A DNA stretch of 5,705 nt. It comes from Chloroflexia bacterium. Lineage in GTDB: Bacteria; Chloroflexota; Chloroflexia; QHBQ01; JADMIH01. Below the pieces are notes generated by a model. It was not told where the DNA came from, searched no databases, and saw only the letters and a program-made list of their open reading frames with translations. Where the stretch lies: assembly GCA_025927935.1 (NCBI GenBank), contig JAICKM010000472.1, positions 1-5,705 on the forward strand. Direction: 5' to 3'. Position numbers and translations under genes: made by a program. Shown piece after piece: positions 1-5,705 of this stretch (position 1 is its first letter; each line of letters starts with the position of its first letter).

Positions 1-204
1 ACTAGCGACCTTAACAGGACTCCCATCAAGCAGACGGCGGGCTAACGGCACCCAGCAACCGGGGATCATCGCCGCGTTGAAGCCGTACTGAATGCAGTCG
101 CGGCAGAGCCGCTCAACCTGCTGCTGGGTGATGCCCATCTGGATCAGGGTGTACTGTATATGCGCGGCAAGCGTACCGTCGGTAAGCTGGCTCATGGAAC
201 TCAT
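1..204 (-). CDS. DeoC/LacD-family aldolase, N-terminal part (cut by window edge)
   Basis: Reading leftward from ATG at 204 gives 68 codons open to the window edge. Residues from about 26 onward match the N-terminus of class I deoxyribose-phosphate aldolases (DeoC): QQVERLC, then QYGFNAA, then CWVPLARRLLDGSPVKVAS, which parallels the family pattern E-x-LC...YGFA-V-V-P-WVP-A...L-GS-VKV. DeoC normally splits 2-deoxyribose-5-phosphate into glyceraldehyde-3-phosphate and acetaldehyde in the cytoplasm. The Schiff-base lysine lies outside the window. The usual (I)DHTLL motif reads IQYTLI here, so the conserved Asp-His pair is lost and the substrate may differ. An AAGGAG sits at 208-213, 3 nt before ATG 204 and 12 nt before an in-frame ATG at 195, so either start is possible. 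The gene is divergent from the GntR gene, under a strong promoter with an operator. Family assignment is fairly sure, substrate unknown. Confidence 0.72.
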   Translation of the reverse strand, partial: MSSMSQLTDGTLAAHIQYTLIQMGITQQQVERLCRDCIQYGFNAAMIPGCWVPLARRLLDGSPVKVAS

Positions 205-252
205 TTTCTCCTTCCGTCCTCCGCTTTGCCAGGAAGCCGATTGTTTCATCAT

Positions 253-265
253 TATGTAGTTACAA
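253..265. promoter_or_regulatory. Operator copy 1, probably for the GntR regulator
   Basis: TATGTAGTTACAA contains the core TGTA-GT-TACA (255-264), a perfect inverted repeat apart from its two central bases. GntR-family operators commonly have this TGT...ACA form. The same 13-mer recurs at 344-356 with one change. It overlaps the predicted +1 of the leftward promoter. Assignment to the adjacent GntR protein is inference from position and symmetry. Confidence 0.6.
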
Positions 266-268
266 TAC

Positions 269-297
269 TATATAGCATAAGCGGGTGAACCTGTCAA
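269..297 (-). promoter_or_regulatory. Sigma-70-type promoter for the leftward aldolase gene
   Basis: On the minus strand there is a perfect -35 box TTGACA (297-292), a 17-nt spacer, and -10 TATATA (274-269) preceded by TGC, an extended -10 element. The predicted start near 262 leaves a leader of about 58 nt before the ATG at 204. The operator-like palindrome at 255-264 covers this predicted start, which suits repression. An alternative -10, TATAGT, lies two bases further on with a 19-nt spacer. Confidence 0.7.
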
Positions 298-339
298 GAT
301 GGAAGTAACGCTCAGCTGGAAATTGGTGAGGGTATATTG

Positions 340-368
340 TTGCTATGTAGTCACAAAAGCAGTATAAT
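340..368 (+). promoter_or_regulatory. Sigma-70-type promoter for the regulator-GH95 transcript
   Basis: -35 TTGCTA (340-345, 4 of 6 consensus), an exact 17-nt spacer and a perfect -10 TATAAT (363-368). Predicted start is near 375, giving a leader of about 225 nt before the GntR start codon. The first ten bases of the spacer are the palindrome TGTAGTCACA, so a bound repressor would block polymerase directly. Confidence 0.65.
344..356. promoter_or_regulatory. Operator copy 2, probably for the GntR regulator (autoregulation)
   Basis: TATGTAGTCACAA matches the copy at 253-265 in 12 of 13 positions. Its core TGTAGTCACA (346-355) keeps the TGT...ACA symmetry. It sits between -35 and -10 of the rightward promoter, where negative autoregulation would be expected. 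Centre-to-centre distance to copy 1 is 91 bp. Confidence 0.6.
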
Positions 369-375
369 CCTGGCG

Positions 376-599
376 GATAGTTGCGTCAGGGGCCATCCCC
401 GGCGAGCACCGGGTGTTCGCCGAATTAGTTGAGGGGCTGAGGTGATAAATCTATCGTTCGCCGCTCTACGGGCTATGCCGGGTTCATGGGTCTCGCCGCC
501 GATAGCAGGTTCCGAACAGTGTGCCGACCAGCCGGGAAGCGCCGCGCTGGGGACCTCGGAACTTAAGGCAAACACCAATCATAGCAGCAGGTGAGTTTG
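376..599 (+). other. Long, possibly structured 5' leader of the regulator transcript
   Basis: No convincing gene is seen in this stretch. It has several potential helices in series: GGGG/CCCC (389-392 with 397-400); directly abutting, a 9-bp stem GGCGAGCAC/GTGTTCGCC with a 3-nt loop (401-409 with 413-421, one G-U); CTATCG/CGATAG (451-456 with 500-505); then AGGTTCCGA/TCGGAACTT (507-515 with 556-564, one G-U) enclosing CCAGC/GCTGG (528-532 with 546-550). No T-tract follows a helix, so these are not plain terminators. It could be a cis-regulatory RNA or chance pairing in GC-rich DNA. It matches no riboswitch class that I recognise. Confidence 0.3.
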
Positions 600-1445
600 A
601 TGAACAGTGTCAGATCGATCAATCCGCATCTGGAAGATGTCAGGCCGCAGGACGTTATCGACAAATCAAGCCCGGTGCCCCTACACTATCAGCTTGAGCG
701 CTTCCTTCGGGAGAGCATCGAGAGCGGCAGATTCGCACCGCAGAGCACCCTACCGACTGAACAGGATCTGCAAGAGCATTTCGAACTCAGCCGCACGCCG
801 ATCCGTCAGGCGATCAGCAAGCTGGTGGCTGATGGCCTTGTAGCGCGCCGGCGTTCGCAGGGAACCATCGTCTTGCCCCGGCCCTTCGAGGAGAATCTGC
901 AATCACTGACCAGTTTCACAGAAGAAGTTACGCGGCGCGGTCAGCAGCCGCGCGCCGAGCTGATCGAGTTTGAGGTACGGCGCGCCGACAGGGAGGACTG
1001 CCAGCAACTCGATCTGACCGAGCCGGCAGATGTCTACCACATCCGCCGGGTGCGCTATATCGATCATGAACCCATCGGCCTGGTCGTCTCGCACGTTCCG
1101 GTTTACCTGGTCCCCGATCTCAAAGCGGAGGATTTCCACACGAGCGGGCCGCAGCAGTCCCTGTACTACGTGCTGGAGAAAGTACACGGCCTCAAGCTCG
1201 TACGCGCCAGTGAGATCTTCGACGCCGTCAGCCTGGACGAAGAAGCAGCGGTGCTGCTTAAGCTGCCGCCATTGCGACCCATTTTGTCCCGCACTCGCGT
1301 CACTTACACCGCCGAGGGGAAAGCGGCAGCGCTCGAGCAGGGCCTCTACCGGGTCCGCTACCGGCTGGATTGGCAGGGACGGCAGATCAGCCAGGGCGAC
1401 ACGGGATCAATGCCCAACATAGCTACAGGCGAGCACGCTCCATGA
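600..1445 (+). CDS. GntR-family transcriptional regulator, HutC/UTRA type
   Basis: This is a 281-residue cytoplasmic DNA-binding repressor. An N-terminal GntR winged helix covers about residues 22-92: PVPLHYQL (25-32), the LPTEQDL segment (51-57), and recognition helix [13 protein letters not shown] followed by wing R-x-QGTIV. A UTRA effector domain follows (about 95-260, starting at [13 protein letters not shown]), with [17 protein letters not shown] and SLYYVLE typical of HutC-type proteins that sense sugars, sugar phosphates or small acids. ATG 600 is preferred because AGGTGA (589-594) lies 5 nt upstream; GTG 591 is in frame but has no ribosome site. The stop overlaps the GH95 start as ATGA, indicating translational coupling. 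Two matching palindromes in the divergent promoters upstream are its likely operators. Family is near certain; the ligand, perhaps a released L-sugar or its phosphate, is inferred from the neighbours. Confidence 0.93.
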   Translation: MNSVRSINPHLEDVRPQDVIDKSSPVPLHYQLERFLRESIESGRFAPQSTLPTEQDLQEHFELSRTPIRQAISKLVADGLVARRRSQGTIVLPRPFEENLQSLTSFTEEVTRRGQQPRAELIEFEVRRADREDCQQLDLTEPADVYHIRRVRYIDHEPIGLVVSHVPVYLVPDLKAEDFHTSGPQQSLYYVLEKVHGLKLVRASEIFDAVSLDEEAAVLLKLPPLRPILSRTRVTYTAEGKAAALEQGLYRVRYRLDWQGRQISQGDTGSMPNIATGEHAP

Positions 1446-3847
1446 CGGAAACCGGGCACGACCTGTGGCTCTGGTACACTCGACCGGCGCAAGAATGGGT
1501 TGAGGCACTGCCGGTCGGCAACGGACGGCTGGGCGCGATGATCTTCGGCGGCCTGGAGACCGAACACTTGCAACTCAATGAGGATACGCTCTGGTCGGGC
1601 GGGCCGAAGAAGTGGAACAATCCCTCGGCGCGGGATCTGCTGCCCGAGGTCCGCAGGCTGTTGTTCGCCGGCAGGTACGTTGAGGCCGAGCAGCTTTGCC
1701 TGAAGATGCAGGGACCGTTTACCCAGGCATATCAACCACTCGGCGACCTGTATTTGCGCTTCGATGCGGGTGAAGCCGCCACCGCATACCGCCGCGAGCT
1801 GGACCTCGATAGCGCCATAGCGACAGTGCGCTACGCGTGTGATGAGGCCCGCTTCACTCGCGAAGTATTCGCGAGCACGCCCGATCAGGTCATCGCGCTG
1901 CGCGTGAGCTGCGATCGGCCGGGGCAGATTAGCTTCACCGCGCGGCTTAACAGCCCGTTACGCCACAGCCTGCAGACGTTTGGAGCCGATGGCCTGACGC
2001 TGACCGGCAGGTGCCCGCAGTACGTCGCGCCCGATTACTACCAAACCCCCGATCCGATCGTCTACGATGAATCCGGCAATGAAGGAATGACCTTCGCGGT
2101 TCAGCTACGCGTAATGAGCGAGGGCGGGAGGACGCACGTAGAGGCGGACGAAGTGCAGGTGGAAGGCGCCGACGCGGCCACCATCTACCTCGCTGCCGCG
2201 ACCAGTTTCAACGGCTACAACCGCTCCCCCGCCCGAGCAGGCAAGGACGCGGTCGGGCAAGCACTACAAGACCTGGCCGCTGCGGTGCTGCGCCCCTATT
2301 CCGAGTTGCGGCAGGCGCACATGGCGGACCACAAAAGGCTTTTCCGCCGCGTATCCCTCGATCTGGGGACCAGCCCAGCCGCCAACCGTCCGACCGACGA
2401 GCGCATCAGGAGCTTTAGCCAGAGTGTTGATGCTGGATTAGTCACACTGCTGTTCCAGTACGGGCGCTACCTGCTGATTGCCAGCTCACGACCAGGGACC
2501 CAGCCGGCTAACCTGCAGGGCATATGGAGCCACAAGGAGCGTCCCGTCTGGAGTTCGAACTGGACACTTAATATCAACACCGAGATGAACTACTGGCCGG
2601 CCGAGCCAACCAACCTGGCCGAATGTCACACCCCGCTGCTCGATTTCATTGCGGAGCTAAGCGTCAACGGGCGGCAGACGGCGCTGACAAACTACGGCTG
2701 CCGTGGTTGGACGGCCCACCACAACGCCGACCTCTGGCGCCAGAGCGCGCCGGCCGGCGCTTATGGTGCGGGTAATCCTACGTGGGCGATGTGGCCGCTG
2801 GCCGGAACGTGGCTATGCCAGCATCTCTGGGAACATTACGCCTTCGGCGGGGATTCCGACTACCTGCACGCGCGGGCTTACCCCGTGATGAAGGAGGCGG
2901 CGACCTTTTGTCTCGACTGGCTGATCGAGGATGACCAGGGCTATCTGGTCACAGCCCCGTCCACCTCGCCCGAGAACAGATTCAGGCTCCCCGATGGAGA
3001 AACCGGGGGCGTCAGTATCGCCGCGACGATGGATATGGTGCTCATCTACGATCTCTTCACAAACTGCATCAGCGCCAGCCGGATACTGGACGTGGACGCT
3101 GAGTTCCGGGGCACGCTGGAAGCTGCGCGGAGCCGCCTACTGCCCCCGCGGATAGGCCGTCTCGGCCAGCTCCAGGAATGGTCGCAAGACTGGGATGATC
3201 CCGAGGACAAGCACCGCCACGTCTCGCATCTTTTTGGTCTGCATCCCGGTCGCCAGATCACCCCGCGCGGCACCCCGGATCTTTTTGCCGCCGCCCGCCG
3301 GTCACTGGAATTGCGCGGCGACGGCGGCACCGGCTGGTCCATGGCCTGGAAGATCAGCTTCTGGGCGCGGCTCCTCGACGGCGATCACGCCTACCAACTG
3401 CTGGCGAACATGCTCAAGCCGGCCCAGACTGGTGAAGTGGCCATGGTGGGTGGTGGCGTCTACCCCAATCTATTCGATGCGCACCCGCCCTTCCAGATCG
3501 ACGGGAACTTCGGGGCCACCGCCGGCATCGCCGAGATGCTCTTGCAGAGCCACTGCGGCGAACTGAGCCTGCTGCCCGCGCTCCCGTCTGCGTGGGCGCA
3601 AGGTCAGGTGACGGGCCTGCGCGCCCGTGGCGGCTTCGAGGTGGACATCTCCTGGCGCGCCGGTCGGCTCTACAAGGCCGCCATTCGCCCGACCTGGGGT
3701 AGGCGGTGCCAGGTGCGTAGCCGCCAGCCGGTAGAGATTTGCATAGATGGAGCCGTAGTCCCGTGCGACGAAGAAGAGCCGGAACTAACCAGCTTCGATA
3801 CCCAGCCAGGGCGCGTTTATCAGGTGTTGCCCGTCGAACCGCCATGA
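1442..3847 (+). CDS. Intracellular GH95 family glycosidase (alpha-L-fucosidase or alpha-L-galactosidase)
   Basis: The 801-residue product has full GH95 length. Order: an N-terminal beta domain starting [24 protein letters not shown] with [11 protein letters not shown] and YQPLGDLYL, an (alpha/alpha)6 barrel over roughly 290-690, and a C-terminal beta domain. The inverting catalytic set of Bifidobacterium AfcA is all present: the N-I-N pair is N377/N379 in [13 protein letters not shown], the acid Glu is E511 in TSPENRF, and Asp is D687 in FQIDGNFG. The family releases terminal alpha-1,2-L-fucose or, in some members, alpha-L-galactose from glycans. There is no signal peptide (start [11 protein letters not shown]), so it probably acts on imported oligosaccharides. 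ATG 1442 is chosen because it overlaps the regulator stop (ATGA); the longer frame from 1370 lies wholly inside the regulator gene. No Shine-Dalgarno is obvious, consistent with coupled translation. Family very sure; sugar preference open. Confidence 0.95.
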   Translation: MTETGHDLWLWYTRPAQEWVEALPVGNGRLGAMIFGGLETEHLQLNEDTLWSGGPKKWNNPSARDLLPEVRRLLFAGRYVEAEQLCLKMQGPFTQAYQPLGDLYLRFDAGEAATAYRRELDLDSAIATVRYACDEARFTREVFASTPDQVIALRVSCDRPGQISFTARLNSPLRHSLQTFGADGLTLTGRCPQYVAPDYYQTPDPIVYDESGNEGMTFAVQLRVMSEGGRTHVEADEVQVEGADAATIYLAAATSFNGYNRSPARAGKDAVGQALQDLAAAVLRPYSELRQAHMADHKRLFRRVSLDLGTSPAANRPTDERIRSFSQSVDAGLVTLLFQYGRYLLIASSRPGTQPANLQGIWSHKERPVWSSNWTLNINTEMNYWPAEPTNLAECHTPLLDFIAELSVNGRQTALTNYGCRGWTAHHNADLWRQSAPAGAYGAGNPTWAMWPLAGTWLCQHLWEHYAFGGDSDYLHARAYPVMKEAATFCLDWLIEDDQGYLVTAPSTSPENRFRLPDGETGGVSIAATMDMVLIYDLFTNCISASRILDVDAEFRGTLEAARSRLLPPRIGRLGQLQEWSQDWDDPEDKHRHVSHLFGLHPGRQITPRGTPDLFAAARRSLELRGDGGTGWSMAWKISFWARLLDGDHAYQLLANMLKPAQTGEVAMVGGGVYPNLFDAHPPFQIDGNFGATAGIAEMLLQSHCGELSLLPALPSAWAQGQVTGLRARGGFEVDISWRAGRLYKAAIRPTWGRRCQVRSRQPVEICIDGAVVPCDEEEPELTSFDTQPGRVYQVLPVEPP

Positions 3848-3982
3848 ACATGCCTCGCGGGGACGTGCCGAGCTGGACCGTAAGTGAAACTTGACGCGAA
3901 GGGAGCACACAGTGGCGGATGGCCGCAGGGAAGCCGCGCAAGGCAGGGGGTAGCAAACCCGGAACTGATCTCGAGCAGTGGA
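3848..3982. other. Non-coding or decayed stretch after GH95
   Basis: No intact gene is seen. The GH95 stop overlaps an ATG (ATGA, 3844-3847) that opens a frame of only 16 codons ending at 3894. A second possible start, GTG 3912, has GGGAG 6 nt upstream and stops after 13 codons at 3951. These look like start signals left by a lost downstream gene. I see no hairpin with a T-tract, so transcription may continue into the enolase-superfamily gene. Confidence 0.35.
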
Positions 3983-4135
3983 GCATGGTTGAGTCGGCGC
4001 TGCGAGGATCCGCCAAGGGACAGGCTCAGAGACATCTTCCAGCCCCGCATATCAGATCAGGAGCAGGCGCGGCTGTATTCCAGATGGCAAAACGCCGTCG
4101 CCCGCGAAACTCTGGGCGCCAGAGACGGCCGTTGA
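3983..4135 (+). pseudogene. C-terminal remnant of an FGGY sugar kinase (glycerol-kinase-like)
   Basis: The last 34 or so residues of this frame (4031-4132) read DIFQPRISDQEQARLY then SRWQNAVARE. They fit the glycerol kinase C-terminal pattern F-x-P-x-(M/I)-(S/D)...R-x-x-LY-x-(G)W-x-x-AV-x-R, which ends close to the natural stop as here (TGA 4133-4135). AWLS at 3983-3994 may correspond to the preceding G-x-W-x-S segment. The ATP-binding and sugar-binding domains of the roughly 500-residue family are absent and no good start exists, so this is a deletion relic. FGGY members include glycerol, xylulose, fuculose and rhamnulose kinases; the short fragment most resembles glycerol kinase but cannot settle the substrate. 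It shares strand and position with the operon, so it may once have been its kinase. Chance similarity is possible. Confidence 0.42.
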
Positions 4136-4212
4136 GACCCTGAAAAACTGATCGAGGTATATTATGATCCCTAACACTCCGGCAGCTATGCCGCAAAGGA
4201 GAGCTACTGGCC

Positions 4213-5301
4213 ATGCCGTCGACAATCGAACGCTTCGTCATCACCCGGTATCAGTTTCCGCGCCGTCGCCCCATCGGCGACTCTCAGGTGCAGAGCGATA
4301 TGCATTACATCGGGGCATTAGAGCTTTATGCGAGCACCGGACATGCCGGTCTCGGCTTCTTTCACTCCTTGTTCCACCAGCTACCGTCGCAGCAAGAGTT
4401 GCAGCGGGTTTTCGTAATTGAGCAATGGCCAGCTCTGGGCGGTCAGAGCCCGAGCGTCGTACTCAACCGCTTGAACCGGCCGCGGGGCGGCAACATCCAG
4501 GCGAACTTTTTCAGCCAGGCTATCGACCAAGCTCTCTGGGATCTGGCGGCCAAAGAGCAAGGATTGCCGCTGTACAAACTGCTTGGAGGAACGACTAACC
4601 GTGTCCCAGCCTATGCCAGCGGGCTGGAATTCCGCCTGCCTATCGATGCGGTGCGGGCGTTCTACGCGCAGGCGAAAGACCGCGGCTTCAGCGCCTTTAA
4701 ACTCAAGGTGGGGCACCCGGATCTGGCCTGGGATTTGGAGCGCATTGGGGCAATCGTCGAGGTTGTCGGACGTGATGCGCTGCTGATGGTCGACGCCAAC
4801 GAAGCGTGGTCGCCGAAGGAAGCCATCAGGCGAGCATACGCTTATCGGGACGCCGGCTTCAAGATCTACTGGATTGAGGATCCCTGTCTGCGTGATGACT
4901 TCGCGGGCCTGGCCCGCGTGGCCCAGGAAGTGCCCTTTACCTACATCAACAGCGGCGAGTACCTCGACCTGCGCGGCAAGCGGACGCTGCTGGAACAGCG
5001 CGCGGTCGATATCCTGAACATCCATGGCCATATCAGTGACGGCCTTAAAGCCGGCTGGCTCGCTGGAGAATACGGAATTCCCATCGCGCTGGGGAACACG
5101 ATGTTTGAGGTAGGAGTGCACCTGGCTGCTGCTTTGCCCGAGGTGCAGTGGATGGAGTATTCTTTCCTTGATTACGATCAACTCCTCGAAGAACCCGTGA
5201 ACTTTCAGGACGGCTACGCCTATGCGCCCGAGCGACCCGGGCATGGACTAGTACTCGCGGAGGCCGCACGGGCAGAATATGCTCGCCCTGAGGTGAGCTA
5301 G
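4213..5301 (+). CDS. Enolase-superfamily (MR/MLE) protein, probable sugar-acid dehydratase or unknown activity
   Basis: The 362-residue product has the usual MR/MLE length: an N-terminal capping domain (about 1-120, ending LWDLAAKEQGLPLYKLLGG), then a (beta/alpha)7-beta barrel. The Mg2+ ligands are D194 (MVDANEAW), E222 (WIEDP) and E249 (NSGEY). Strand 2 has the K-x-K motif K163/K165 (FKLKVG), matching K164/K166 of mandelate racemase. E315 (WMEY) matches MR Glu317. However, the MR Asp270 position is H271 (LNIHGHISDG) and the MR His297 position is N295 (IALGNTMFE), so the His/Asp dyad is missing. Superfamily members abstract a proton alpha to a carboxylate, mostly dehydrating sugar acids. Next to GH95, a role on an L-fuconate- or L-galactonate-like acid is tempting, but function cannot be read from these residues. 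ATG 4213 has AAGGAG 11 nt upstream. The C-terminus looks complete. Confidence 0.9.
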   Translation: MPSTIERFVITRYQFPRRRPIGDSQVQSDMHYIGALELYASTGHAGLGFFHSLFHQLPSQQELQRVFVIEQWPALGGQSPSVVLNRLNRPRGGNIQANFFSQAIDQALWDLAAKEQGLPLYKLLGGTTNRVPAYASGLEFRLPIDAVRAFYAQAKDRGFSAFKLKVGHPDLAWDLERIGAIVEVVGRDALLMVDANEAWSPKEAIRRAYAYRDAGFKIYWIEDPCLRDDFAGLARVAQEVPFTYINSGEYLDLRGKRTLLEQRAVDILNIHGHISDGLKAGWLAGEYGIPIALGNTMFEVGVHLAAALPEVQWMEYSFLDYDQLLEEPVNFQDGYAYAPERPGHGLVLAEAARAEYARPEVS

Positions 5302-5705
5302 ATCGTCTACGGTGAGGGTCTCGCGCTTGACGAGGTATGGATCGCGTCGACGGATCGCCCAAGTGCGCCGGGAAGGCTGGACCGTCATTCGCAAGCTTGT
5401 GTTGCGTTTAATGCACGAGCTGGGCATAGTCACGCGGCCGGCAAGCAAGCGCGTGCGCACCACGAACAGGCCCACATCTTTGGCCGCTACCCCGCCGGAT
5501 GTAGACTCTCGTGGTGGTGCGGCCCGATCACGCCTGGGTCTGCAATCTCACGTATATCAAGGTCCGTGGCGATTTTCTCTACCTGGCCATGCTGATGGAC
5601 ATTTACATGCGCAGTGTCCGGGGCTGCGACCTGACTCACGCCCGTATGTCCTCAGGCCGGTACGGAGCCTCGCCGTCGATATTACCCACAAACTCCGGCA
5701 AATCC
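5302..5705 (+). pseudogene. Degenerate IS3-family transposase (OrfB), truncated
   Basis: Pieces of one IS3-type OrfB appear in successive frames. From 5336: YGSRRRIAQVRREGW then RLMHELGIVTRP (HTH_21-type region). From 5470, in another frame: AHIFGRYP. From 5511, in a third: VVVRPDHAWVCNLTYI then VRGDFLYLAMLMDIY (start of the rve/DDE catalytic domain). After about 5654 it shifts again (PVRSLAVDI). An in-frame TAG lies at 5502-5504. The first catalytic Asp, normally W-x-x-D-(I/L)-TYI, is Asn (AAT 5544-5546). OrfA and the OrfB N-terminus are missing on the left, and the right part runs off the window. No terminal inverted repeat or target duplication was seen. It is inactive. The element abuts the end of the enolase-superfamily gene without truncating it. 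Confidence 0.85.

Noticed and set aside
351..578. A 75-codon minus-strand frame across the leader.
   Set aside because: It runs through the rightward promoter region, has no ribosome site and no recognisable protein character.
475..594. A 39-codon open frame (ATG 475 to TGA 592-594) in the leader, ending just before the GntR start codon; it could be a leader peptide.
   Set aside because: No ribosome binding site precedes ATG 475 and the residues show no family resemblance. Such frames are expected in GC-rich DNA.
3414..4016. A 200-codon minus-strand frame opposite the GH95 C-terminus.
   Set aside because: Antisense shadow; the Arg/Pro/Ser-rich translation has no domain character.
3919..4143. 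A 74-codon plus-strand frame overlapping the kinase remnant.
   Set aside because: Arg/Pro-rich composition typical of a shadow frame. The adjacent frame ending at 4135 carries the kinase-like pattern instead.
4132..4165. Possible promoter for the enolase-superfamily gene: TTGAGA (4132-4137) and an AT-rich TATATTAT (4158-4165).
   Set aside because: The spacers (20 or 22 nt) do not fit. The AT-rich patch in GC-rich DNA is suggestive, but I cannot support a promoter call, so a separate transcript remains possible but unproven.
4381..5244. A 287-codon minus-strand frame opposite the enolase-superfamily gene.
   Set aside because: Antisense shadow of a strongly conserved gene; its translation shows no family motifs.
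1..5705. CRISPR array, tRNA or rRNA genes.
   Set aside because: No regularly spaced direct repeats, no tRNA-like cloverleaf and no rRNA signature were seen on either strand.

Overview
The window is a GC-rich bacterial catabolic locus of accessory character. The enzyme set (a HutC-type GntR regulator, an intracellular GH95 hydrolase, a mandelate-racemase-type enzyme, a DeoC-type aldolase) and the style of the IS3-family remnant fit a heterotroph such as a Chloroflexota member. That assignment is an impression from protein flavour only; no phylogenetic marker is present.

Layout. A DeoC-family aldolase, cut by the left edge, runs leftward (1-204). A divergent control region (205-599) holds a convincing promoter on each strand. 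Each promoter carries a copy of the same near-palindrome, TGTAGTYACA: one over the predicted start site of the aldolase transcript, one filling the -35/-10 spacer of the rightward promoter. Between the rightward promoter and the regulator gene lies a leader of about 220 nt that could fold into several helices. Rightward come a GntR/UTRA repressor (600-1445) and, overlapping it by ATGA, a GH95 alpha-L-fucosidase-family glycosidase without a signal peptide (1442-3847). A 365-nt decayed stretch follows, in which the C-terminus of an FGGY (glycerol-kinase-like) sugar kinase can still be read. Next is an intact enolase-superfamily (MR/MLE) protein (4213-5301), then a frameshifted IS3-family transposase remnant that reaches the right edge.

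How the parts may work together (inference): an alpha-L-fucoside or alpha-L-galactoside enters the cell by a transporter not seen here, GH95 releases the sugar, and the enolase-superfamily enzyme may act on the derived sugar acid. The aldolase would act on a late deoxy-sugar intermediate. The GntR protein probably represses both directions through the paired operators and responds to a pathway sugar or sugar phosphate. Two enzymes depart from family signatures: the enolase-superfamily protein lacks the MR His/Asp dyad, and the aldolase lacks the DHTLL motif. The real chemistry may therefore not be the textbook one. The kinase and transposase fragments show that the right half has undergone deletion and transposition.
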